Below, in pieces: positions 17,704 to 25,315 of a DNA stretch of 35,801 nt; position 1 is the first letter of the stretch; each line of letters begins with the position of its first letter. Where the stretch lies: contig JADGFA010000023.1 in the NCBI GenBank assembly GCA_016744065.1, positions 1 to 35,801 on the forward strand. Direction: 5' to 3'. Position numbers and translations under genes: made by a program. A model generated the notes under the pieces. That model did no database searches. It was not told the DNA's origin and saw only the letters and a program-made list of their open reading frames with translations. The stretch comes from Gammaproteobacteria bacterium (GTDB lineage Bacteria > Pseudomonadota > Gammaproteobacteria > SZUA-229).

Positions 17704-19242
17704 ATGGATGCAATTGCATTAAGCCTGTTCTCCAGTCGGATTGAATCGGTATGTGATGAAATGGGGGCCGTGCTTCAACGTGTTGCTTTTTCACCTAATA
17801 TTAAAGATCGTCAGGACTACTCATGTGCGGTATTTGATGCACAGGGTGAGTTATGCGCCCAGGCGGCACATATCCCTGTGCATCTTGGCAGCATGGCTTA
17901 TGCCGTTCGAGATATTGTTAGCAGGGTCCACTGGGCTCCAGGCGATATGGTGGTATTAAATGACCCTTATCTAGGAGGGACGCATTTGCCTGATATTACT
18001 CTGATTGCGCCGGTATTCTTTGAGCAGGTGTTGCTGGGTTTTGTGGTTAATCGTGCTCATCATGCGGACATTGGAGCTGATAGCCCCGGCTCTATGCCTG
18101 TCTCATCTAAGTTAAGCCAGGAAGGGCTCGTTATTCCTCCAACTCATTTATTAAAAAATAATGCAGTGGAAAAAAAGGTGATGGATGGTTTTCTGTCTGT
18201 ATTGAAAAATCCCCAGCAATCACATGGTGATTTTTCAGCTCAAATTAGTGCAAACAGGAGGGGGTTGTTGCGTTTACAGGCATTAATTACTGACCTTGGT
18301 GTACAGGCGTACCGTCAGGCATTACGTGGATTAAATGATTATGCTGCACGTATAGCGCAGGATGCAACAAGAGAGATAAAAGCAGGTGTTTATGGTTTTA
18401 CGGATGTTATGGATGACGATGGGCAGGGCAGTACCGATATTAAAATAAAAGTGACTATTACGGTGAGTTCATCTGCAATACATGTGGATTTTAATGGAAC
18501 GGCAAGTCAGGTAAAAGGAAATATAAATTGCCCCTTATCTGTTGTAGCGGCGGCTGTTTATTATGTGTTTCGTTGTTTGATGCCTGATTATACGCCGGCC
18601 TGTTCTGGAACTTTTCGTCATATCAGTTTATCAGCCCCCGCCGGATGTTTGCTTAATGCTGGCAGGGGGGCTGCCGTTGCTGCGGGCAATGTTGAAACCA
18701 GTACCCGTATAGTGGATGTTATTATTGGCGCATTAGCAAAGGTGTTACCACAAAAGTTGCCAGCTGCCAGCCATGGAAGCATGAACAACCTGGCAATGGG
18801 GGCGGCTATAAAGAATAGTAATAAAGCATGGGATTATTATGAAACAATTGGTGGCGGTATGGGGGCAAATTATTTATTTAATGGTTTGAGTGGTGTGCAA
18901 ACGCACATGACTAATACGCTTAATACGCCCGTTGAAGTACTGGAAATGAATTACCCTCTGATGGTGAATGAATATGCATTGAGAAAAAATTCAGCCGGTG
19001 TTGGAGAGCAATCTGGAGGAGAGGGGCTGATACGGACATTTACTTTTATGCAGGATACACATATTACTTTGCTAACAGAAAGAAGAAATCATATGCCCTG
19101 GGGGATTAATGCAGCTGGCGGTGCTGTGGGGCAAAACATAATTAATGGAGAATTTTGTCCAGCAAAATTTTCAAAGATAATAAAAGCTGGTGATTATTTA
19201 ACGATTAAAACACCAGGTGGTGGTGGGTATTCAAAAAGTTGA
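17704..19242 (+). CDS. hyuB: Hydantoinase B / 5-oxoprolinase B-type subunit
   Basis: This 512-residue HyuB-family protein has the motifs QDYSCAVFDAQGEL, HIPVHLGSM (57-63), LNDPYLGGTHLPDITL (85-100) and NRAHHADIGADSPGSMP. It ends with a GAGVGEQSGGEG-type region and TPGGGGYSKS. I chose ATG at 17704 because GAGGAA lies 5 bases upstream; a GTG at 17644 would add 20 residues with no ribosome site. HyuB proteins normally work with an ATP-binding HyuA subunit to open hydantoin, 5-oxoproline or acetone-type substrates. No hyuA is next to it here, so either the partner is elsewhere or this acts alone. The substrate is not predictable. It diverges from the PuuD-like gene across 122 bp. Confidence 0.88.
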   Translation: MDAIALSLFSSRIESVCDEMGAVLQRVAFSPNIKDRQDYSCAVFDAQGELCAQAAHIPVHLGSMAYAVRDIVSRVHWAPGDMVVLNDPYLGGTHLPDITLIAPVFFEQVLLGFVVNRAHHADIGADSPGSMPVSSKLSQEGLVIPPTHLLKNNAVEKKVMDGFLSVLKNPQQSHGDFSAQISANRRGLLRLQALITDLGVQAYRQALRGLNDYAARIAQDATREIKAGVYGFTDVMDDDGQGSTDIKIKVTITVSSSAIHVDFNGTASQVKGNINCPLSVVAAAVYYVFRCLMPDYTPACSGTFRHISLSAPAGCLLNAGRGAAVAAGNVETSTRIVDVIIGALAKVLPQKLPAASHGSMNNLAMGAAIKNSNKAWDYYETIGGGMGANYLFNGLSGVQTHMTNTLNTPVEVLEMNYPLMVNEYALRKNSAGVGEQSGGEGLIRTFTFMQDTHITLLTERRNHMPWGINAAGGAVGQNIINGEFCPAKFSKIIKAGDYLTIKTPGGGGYSKS

Positions 19243-19337
19243 ATTTAATTTTAGTTGTTTTAGTTAATAGCGAAAATTTTAAGGTTTAAATTTCTGTTAA
19301 AGGAGTTCATTTCTATAGCCTATGTTCATCGCTGTGT

Positions 19338-19378
19338 GCACAGGCCAATATAAGGTAATAAACTTAAATAGCCTGTGC
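19338..19378. repeat. Hairpin between convergent hyuB and damX-like genes
   Basis: GCACAGGC (19338-19345) pairs perfectly with GCCTGTGC (19371-19378). Within the 25-base loop TAAG and CTTA can pair again, extending the structure. It lies between convergent genes, where a bidirectional terminator is expected, but neither side has a T-run. It could be a Rho-linked 3'-end structure or a mobile-type palindromic element. Confidence 0.45.
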
Positions 19379-19405
19379 TCCATTTCAGGTTATAAACACA
19401 ATGGT

Positions 19406-21007
19406 TTATTTTAAGGCCTGTTGTACCGATTTCATGCTTTTAACCCAGGGTTTAAGTGAACGTAATTTCTGAGGTAAAGCATCAATCGCATTACGTGCCA
19501 TATTACGATTAGTGTAACTACCATGGATCAATACATAATATGGTTTAGATGCTAACCAGGTTTTATACCAGGCTGTGTTTGATGCAAGGTTATTGCCCTG
19601 TGCAAACTTTAACAGGGTTTCTGGATCACGCGCTCCGAGCAACTGTAATGTCCAGTTGTTACTGTTTTGCTGTTGTAACCAGTTAGCATCCTGTAATCCC
19701 ATTTTATTAAGTTGTTGTAATGTAGGGTGTAATGCCTGAGGGGCTGTAACCAGAGGTTCTGCTGTTTTGATTTTTGCCTTAATGTCTACTTCTATGTTCG
19801 GGGTTTCTGGGGCTTCTTTTGTATTGTCTTTTTCTGCCACTGTATTTTTTGTGGTGGTCTGTATTGATTCTTCCTCAATGATGATTTTGTTCTGAGTGGT
19901 TTCTATAGTATCAGCCTGGTTGGAGGTATGATCAGGCTCAGGATCGATAGAGTCTGGCTCTATTGATGCCGGCACATCTAATGAAATGTCATCATTTTTA
20001 AGTATATTAATGACATCTGGTTCATCGCTTATAACGGTTTCTGTTGGGCTTTCCTCGATGAGAGACGTTGTGTCCGGGGTGTGAATTTCAGATATTAAAG
20101 ACTTGATGGTGGGTGTATCGGCTGGTTTCTCATTTAAAAAATAAGTATAAGTTATATAACCACCGGTTATTAATATAAATAAAGTAATAATGACAACTAA
20201 AGCTTTAACCCATTTTGCTGAGGCGGGTGTTACTTTTCTGGTAATGGCTTTATCAATAAATGGTGCAGCCTGAATCATTATATCTAAAGGCGTGCCATTG
20301 CATTTTTTAAATAGCTGCTGAATATCATTGTTTTCCAGTATCGATTTACCTGAGTAACCTGCGCTACGTAGTTTGTGTGTTATATAGCTGTCAAGTTGCT
20401 TTGGTGATAGCCTGGGCATTGCTTGCACATACATTTGATCTGTTTGTATATCGGTTATTTTCTGTAAAGTTTCTGTCATGCCTGAGTTAGCAAAAAACAA
20501 TATTTTTAAAGTAACGTCGTGTTCCTGTTTTAATTGTTGCTGATAACGAAATAACTCCTGTAATGTTGTATCGCTTAGTACATGGACGTTGTCTATTATA
20601 ACGAGTGGTGTCTGGTCAAACATTTGCAAATTTTTTAAATTGTCGTCAAGGTGGTTTGCATCACCTAAATCCTGTAAATGAATAGATATTTTCTGCTGAA
20701 TTTGAACGAGTGTATCTGTGGCTTCCGCCTGCATCGATAAGGTTTTTGTATTGGCTATATCAGTTTGAATGAACTGCCGAAATAATGAGGTTTTACCAGA
20801 GCCCTGGTTACCTTCAATTAATAAAAGTAAATCACTGAATTGAATTTGGTGGGTCAGGCTATCTGTGATTTTAGTCAGGGCCTGACTATTAAAAAAACTT
20901 TTTTCGGTGAGTATCTCACTAGCAAAAGGTTGTTTGTTTAAGCCTAAGTAGTCCAGACTTTGTTGGTTTAATTCACCGGCGAATTTATTGTTATTTTTTT
21001 TGGCCAT
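19406..21007 (-). CDS. damX: DamX-like AAA+ / SPOR-domain cell-division protein
   Basis: This 533-residue inner-membrane protein has an N-terminal ExeA/DamX-type ATPase domain with Walker A GNQGSGKT (66-73) and Walker B LVIIDN (135-140). One membrane helix lies at about 268-290 (VKALVVIITLFILITGG). A long acidic, Thr/Ser/Pro-rich periplasmic linker covers about 295-430. The C-terminal SPOR domain (about 447-527: WTLQLLGARDPETLLKFAQ ... YYVLIHGSYTNRNMARNAI) should bind denuded septal peptidoglycan glycans. It follows aroB (via dgt) as damX does in E. coli. E. coli DamX has lost a clear ATPase motif, while this one retains it. Its start is 10 bp after dgt. Confidence 0.85.
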   Translation of the reverse strand: MAKKNNNKFAGELNQQSLDYLGLNKQPFASEILTEKSFFNSQALTKITDSLTHQIQFSDLLLLIEGNQGSGKTSLFRQFIQTDIANTKTLSMQAEATDTLVQIQQKISIHLQDLGDANHLDDNLKNLQMFDQTPLVIIDNVHVLSDTTLQELFRYQQQLKQEHDVTLKILFFANSGMTETLQKITDIQTDQMYVQAMPRLSPKQLDSYITHKLRSAGYSGKSILENNDIQQLFKKCNGTPLDIMIQAAPFIDKAITRKVTPASAKWVKALVVIITLFILITGGYITYTYFLNEKPADTPTIKSLISEIHTPDTTSLIEESPTETVISDEPDVINILKNDDISLDVPASIEPDSIDPEPDHTSNQADTIETTQNKIIIEEESIQTTTKNTVAEKDNTKEAPETPNIEVDIKAKIKTAEPLVTAPQALHPTLQQLNKMGLQDANWLQQQNSNNWTLQLLGARDPETLLKFAQGNNLASNTAWYKTWLASKPYYVLIHGSYTNRNMARNAIDALPQKLRSLKPWVKSMKSVQQALK

Positions 21008-21017
21008 AAAAGTGCTT

Positions 21018-22205
21018 CTAAGGTATTAAGTTAGCAAATGATAATTGTCGGGGGTTAAAAATACGTTCATATTCAACAATGGCGTAACGGTCTGTCATGC
21101 CGGCAATATAGTCGGATACACCTCTGGCGATTCCATTATCACCCATTGTGTTTTTTAAATTATTGCAGTGTTGTAATGCATCTGGTGGCAAAATACGAAG
21201 ATCATTTATGAATGCATCAAAGAGTGCATTTAAGACTCTCTCTGCTTTTGTCGTCATTCTCTGGACTCTATAATGACGATACAGGTTTTTCATTAAAAAG
21301 CGTTTTAATTCCAGTGTCTGTTTTTGCATGTCTTTACTGAAACCGACGACATAGTCTGTCTGGTTTCTAACATCGTCAGGGTGGTTTAGTTTTAGTTCGG
21401 TAATTTTGTTACGGCTGGTATCGATTAAATCAACAACCATGCGACTAATCATGCGACGAATGACTTCGTGTATTAAACAGTTATGAGTAATGTCAGGGTA
21501 TTTTTGCATGACAACTTCATACTGTTCCCTGAATAGCTGTGTTTCCTGCAATTGTTTGATGGTAATTAAACCGTATCTGACACCGTCGTCAATATCATGG
21601 TTGTTATAGGCTATTTCATCTGCTTTATCGCATGCCTGAGCTTCCAGACTGGGTTGGTGCTTCTCTAAAAAACGCTGGCCCAGTTCACCCAGGTTTCGGG
21701 CGTCTTTTGCTGAGCAGTGCTTGAGTATGCCTTCGCGGGATTCAAAACTTAAATTAAGCCCGGGGAACTCTGCGTATTTTTCTTCCAGTTCATCGACTAC
21801 ACGCAGTGACTGTAAGTTGTGTTCAAAGCCTCCGTAGTTTTTCATGCAGCGGTTGAGAGCATCCTGTCCGGCATGACCAAAGGGCGCGTGCCCCAGGTCA
21901 TGTGCAATGGCGATTGTTTCTGCCAGATCCTCATGTAAATGTAGTTCACGGGCAATGGATCTGCCAATTTGTGAGACTTCCAGCGAGTGGGTCAGACGAG
22001 TACGAAACAGGTCGCCTTCATGGTTTACAAAAACCTGTGTTTTGTACTCAAGGCGACGAAAAGCGGCTGAATGTATTATTCGGTCCCTGTCTCTTTGATA
22101 CTGTGTTCGGTGAACGGGGTCTGATTCCTTATGTAATCGACCTCGAGAAGTTGCTTCGCTACATGCATAAGCCGCCAGGTTGCGTAAATCATATCCTTTT
22201 TGCAT
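21018..22205 (-). CDS. dgt: dGTP triphosphohydrolase-like HD protein
   Basis: This 395-residue HD-superfamily dNTPase hydrolyses dNTPs to nucleoside and triphosphate. The N-terminal [20 protein letters not shown] and the metal-binding HD residues H73 (RLTHSLEVS), H102-D103 ([11 protein letters not shown]) and a later aspartate in [15 protein letters not shown] are intact. Length fits the shorter type-2 Dgt subfamily rather than the 505-residue E. coli enzyme. It lies 56 bp after aroB and 10 bp before damX, so a nucleotide-pool enzyme is embedded in the aroK-aroB-damX operon. Such enzymes affect dNTP balance, mutation rate and phage resistance; which applies here is unknown. Confidence 0.93.
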   Translation of the reverse strand: MQKGYDLRNLAAYACSEATSRGRLHKESDPVHRTQYQRDRDRIIHSAAFRRLEYKTQVFVNHEGDLFRTRLTHSLEVSQIGRSIARELHLHEDLAETIAIAHDLGHAPFGHAGQDALNRCMKNYGGFEHNLQSLRVVDELEEKYAEFPGLNLSFESREGILKHCSAKDARNLGELGQRFLEKHQPSLEAQACDKADEIAYNNHDIDDGVRYGLITIKQLQETQLFREQYEVVMQKYPDITHNCLIHEVIRRMISRMVVDLIDTSRNKITELKLNHPDDVRNQTDYVVGFSKDMQKQTLELKRFLMKNLYRHYRVQRMTTKAERVLNALFDAFINDLRILPPDALQHCNNLKNTMGDNGIARGVSDYIAGMTDRYAIVEYERIFNPRQLSFANLIP

Positions 22206-22261
22206 GTTTCGTAATCTCTTTACCTGATTAATGATGACCAGGACGCTTTTATTGGTTTGGG

Positions 22262-23338
22262 TTAATAACTCTCAGAAATAGTTTCTTTTAATATATCATG
22301 GGTATAGTCATTAGAAATAATGGCTTTTCCTGGCGCCTTGTAAAGTACCAGATTTAATATTCCGTCTGTGACTTTTTTATCTAGCGACATAAGTTCAATA
22401 AAATTATCGACACTAATTTGTTCGGGGGCTTTTACAGGTAAGTTTGCTCGTTCAATAATATTGATTACCCGATCTACATCAGCTTCAGATATCCAGCCAA
22501 GTTTGTTTGATAAACGTGCTGCCATAACCATGCCACTGGCAACCGCTTCACCGTGTAACCAGGCACCATAACCCATACCTGTTTCTATTGCATGGCCAAA
22601 TGTATGGCCTAAATTAAGTAATGCTCTTTGCCCATTTTCTCTTTCATCGGCAGCCACGACTTCTGCTTTGTTACGGCAGGAACGTTCAATCGCATATGCA
22701 AGTGCATCGGCATTTCTATCAAGTAAACTGTCCATATTACTTTCTAGCCACTCAAGGAATGGGATGTCCCGAATCAGTCCGTATTTAATAACCTCCGCTA
22801 TGCCGGAGCAAAGTTGACGTTGTTCTAATGTGTTTAGCGTGCTGGTATCTGCAATTACTGCTTTAGGTTGGTAAAAAGCCCCTATCATATTTTTACCCAG
22901 GGGGTGGTTTACGGCTGTTTTACCACCAACAGATGAGTCCACCTGTGATAACAGGGTAGTGGGGATCTGTATTAAGTGAACACCACGTTGGTAGCTGGCG
23001 GCTGCAAATCCGGTTATATCACCAATTACGCCTCCACCCAGTGCAATGAGTGTTGTGTTTCGATCTAATTTATTTTCTAGAAGCGAATTATAAATGGTAT
23101 TGAGTACATTTAGATTTTTATGCTCTTCACCGTCTGGCAGTACGAGTGTTTTATGGCGAATATTGCTCAGTGCATTTTCTATTTTGTCCATATATAGAGG
23201 TGCAACTGTTTCGTCACTCACAATGAGCGCACTATTGCCGGGAATATGTTGAGTGAGTAGTTCGCTTTGATCCAGCAGTTTCTCTCCAATACAAATTGGA
23301 TAACTACGCTCACCCAGATTAACTTTTAACGAAATCAT
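22262..23338 (-). CDS. aroB: 3-dehydroquinate synthase
   Basis: This 358-residue enzyme is the second of the shikimate pathway, converting DAHP to 3-dehydroquinate using NAD and Zn2+. Motifs include [44 protein letters not shown] and the zinc ligands E182, H245 (GHTFGH) and H262 (LHGEAVASG). Its ATG overlaps the aroK stop by 4 bp, giving translational coupling. Length equals the E. coli protein (362) within a few residues. Confidence 0.98.
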   Translation of the reverse strand: MISLKVNLGERSYPICIGEKLLDQSELLTQHIPGNSALIVSDETVAPLYMDKIENALSNIRHKTLVLPDGEEHKNLNVLNTIYNSLLENKLDRNTTLIALGGGVIGDITGFAAASYQRGVHLIQIPTTLLSQVDSSVGGKTAVNHPLGKNMIGAFYQPKAVIADTSTLNTLEQRQLCSGIAEVIKYGLIRDIPFLEWLESNMDSLLDRNADALAYAIERSCRNKAEVVAADERENGQRALLNLGHTFGHAIETGMGYGAWLHGEAVASGMVMAARLSNKLGWISEADVDRVINIIERANLPVKAPEQISVDNFIELMSLDKKVTDGILNLVLYKAPGKAIISNDYTHDILKETISESY

Positions 23339-23874
23339 TTTAGCCCTGATGTACTATTAAATTTTTTCAACCTGTCTAGCATAACGTTTATTACGGTACG
23401 AATCGACTGTTGGCCGGTATTAATAATGATATCTGCTGTTTCTCGGTACAGGGGCTCACGAATTTTCATAATATTCCTAAGAGTAGCAGCCGGATCAGCG
23501 GTTTGCAGAAGAGGGCGGTTTTTATCATGTGCTACGCGTTCAAGTAAATATTTGATATCACTGTGCAGGTAAATAACGGTTCCACGACTTTTTAAATACT
23601 GACGATTTTCTCTGGCCAATATAGCTCCACCTCCTGTGGCTAATACCAGTTGTGTTTTTTGTGTGAGTTCATCAATAATCGCTGTTTCACGTTTACGAAA
23701 ACCCGCTTCACCTTCTTTTTCAAAAATTAATGGGATATCAACACCGGTGTGTGTTTCTATGGCGTGGTCACTGTCTTCAAAATCCATATTCAGGCGTTTG
23801 GCGATTTGTCGCCCCATGGTGGTTTTGCCTGCACCCATGGGACCGATTAGAAAGATGTTTTGTTTTTGATTCAT
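23335..23874 (-). CDS. aroK: Shikimate kinase
   Basis: This 179-residue P-loop kinase phosphorylates shikimate at O3. Walker A is GPMGAGKTT (11-19), the shikimate-binding DSD is at 34-36, R60 is in AGFRKRE, and the GGG substrate loop is at 81-83 (LATGGGAIL). The lid arginine lies in DKNRPLLQT. It is the first gene of aroK-aroB-dgt-damX. A strong hairpin about 110 bp upstream separates it from the pil operon, so it probably has its own promoter, though I could not pick a clear one. Confidence 0.97.
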   Translation of the reverse strand: MNQKQNIFLIGPMGAGKTTMGRQIAKRLNMDFEDSDHAIETHTGVDIPLIFEKEGEAGFRKRETAIIDELTQKTQLVLATGGGAILARENRQYLKSRGTVIYLHSDIKYLLERVAHDKNRPLLQTADPAATLRNIMKIREPLYRETADIIINTGQQSIRTVINVMLDRLKKFNSTSGLK

Positions 23875-23984
23875 AGAAAATGGAGTTTATCATTTCTAAT
23901 AGTGTAAGGGGTTTGAATGTTTATTATTAATGATGGAATTTAGTTTTCGTTTTAGAGAAAGCCAGAATAGAGATATTGTAGTGT

Positions 23985-24028
23985 ATTTAAATTACCGAAA
24001 GTAAGATTTTTCTTTCGGTAATTTAAAT
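23985..24028. terminator. 17-bp perfect hairpin closing the pil operon
   Basis: Bases 23985-24001 pair with 24012-24028 without mismatch (core ATTACCGAAAG/CTTTCGGTAAT with AT-rich flanks) around a 10-base loop. It starts 5 bp after the stop of the Ig-repeat lipoprotein gene. On the minus strand the A/T-rich outer stem stands in for a U-tract. It most likely terminates the pil transcript and isolates aroK. Confidence 0.75.
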
Positions 24029-24033
24029 AGGGT

Positions 24034-25284
24034 CTATTGTATTGTTACATTAACAGTGTCTGTGCTGGTGTTGCCATCACTATCAGTAACGGAGGCGGTA
24101 ATAACATGTGCGCCAAGTGTGACTAGTTCAGCTGACGTAATGTTGTTGCTGGTACCCGTGAGAGTGTTGTCTATATCTGATGACCAGGTAATACCCGTTG
24201 TAATCAGGCCGTCTTCGTTGTCAGTAATCGTTGCTGTAAAGTTGGTTAGTGTTGCCGTTGTAATATTAGATCCGGTAGTCGGTGTGTTAATTGTAACCAC
24301 AGGTGCATTATCAGTTACAACTATATCAACTGTATTGGTAACGGTGTTAGCGTCACTATCAATAGCGGTAACGGTAATGGTATGGCTACCAGCCGACAAT
24401 GTATTGATGACAAATGTATTACTCTGGGGGCCTATACTATTATCAATATTGGATGACCAGGTAATATTATTACCGATAATTGGGTTATCCTGCCCCAATA
24501 TTGTTCCATCTTCAGGGTCAGTGACCGATGCAGTGAATGTGATGTTGCTGCCAACAGCAAATATGGATGCAGGTGTCGGCGAAGTGATATTAACAGTAAG
24601 TACAGGAGGGGTTAGGCTTTCATTCAGCGGTATTGTGCCAATATCATAGATAGTCATCGTTGTTTCATTTGCACATAGTAATGAGTGTGTACAACCAGCG
24701 CCATTAAAGCGACTGTCTCCAGCGGTGTGGTCACCACTTTCATCTATATCAATCACTTCATCTGTTGCGAGTGTATAAACCCCATCATGGTTAATATCTA
24801 AAAATGGTTCGTCTAGATCGCGTAAATAGGTTACGTCAGCATCATCAAAATTACCGCTGCCATTTAGATCTACATAGGATTCTTCACCAATAGTATATGC
24901 TGTAAATGTATTTGAAAAATCAGCCGGGATGAAGCCAAAGTCAGAGTCGCTGGTCCAGGTGACAGAGCAGGAACCATTGGCTATCTGGCAGGAGTTTGCG
25001 CTTAAAATTCCCCATTCTGTTTTTATGAATACGGTACCACCAGAAACACTGGTATTAAATTTATCACCTGCAAAAACGACGACTTCAACTTCTACTCCAC
25101 CGTGAAAACCGTCATCGTCAACTACAGCAGGATTTACAGGGTTAAAAAACAGATTGAAATTTTTATCGCTGATAGCGCCGCTTGAAGAGCCACCGCTTCC
25201 AGTAAAAGGGTCTTCATCACTTGAACAGCCAGTCAGAGCTAAAATAGCGAATGTTATTGGTAATAAAATTAATTTGTTATTCAT
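24034..25284 (-). CDS. Lipoprotein with calcium-loop-like motifs and two Ig-like repeats, last gene of the pil operon
   Basis: This 416-residue lipoprotein has lipobox LTGC with C20, followed by a Ser/Gly linker. A first region (about 45-130) holds a C99-C106 pair. Three D-rich loops follow: DLNGSGNFDDAD (139-150), DINHDG (163-168) and DIDESGDHTAGD (179-190). These resemble EF-hand/dockerin calcium loops (D-x-[DN]-x-[DS]-G). A C198-C204 pair comes next. Two related beta-sandwich repeats (about 227-324 and 325-416) share ITWSSNIDN/ITWSSDIDN and HTITVTAIDSD/HVITASVTDSD, typical of PKD/cadherin/Ig-like modules. It begins 31 bp after pilQ and ends before a strong terminator, so it should be co-transcribed with pilMNOPQ. 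No named family is recognised; a secretin-associated or surface role in pilus function is inferred. Confidence 0.8.
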   Translation of the reverse strand: MNNKLILLPITFAILALTGCSSDEDPFTGSGGSSSGAISDKNFNLFFNPVNPAVVDDDGFHGGVEVEVVVFAGDKFNTSVSGGTVFIKTEWGILSANSCQIANGSCSVTWTSDSDFGFIPADFSNTFTAYTIGEESYVDLNGSGNFDDADVTYLRDLDEPFLDINHDGVYTLATDEVIDIDESGDHTAGDSRFNGAGCTHSLLCANETTMTIYDIGTIPLNESLTPPVLTVNITSPTPASIFAVGSNITFTASVTDPEDGTILGQDNPIIGNNITWSSNIDNSIGPQSNTFVINTLSAGSHTITVTAIDSDANTVTNTVDIVVTDNAPVVTINTPTTGSNITTATLTNFTATITDNEDGLITTGITWSSDIDNTLTGTSNNITSAELVTLGAHVITASVTDSDGNTSTDTVNVTIQ

Positions 25285-25315
25285 AATCTCTATCCTGGCC
25301 TGTGGCCTATCTAAA

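Noticed and set aside
24056..24649. 197-codon open frame on the plus strand opposite the Ig-repeat lipoprotein
   Set aside because: It mirrors the repetitive Thr/Asn/Ile codons of the real gene; it has no ribosome site and a low-complexity Val/Ser/Leu product.
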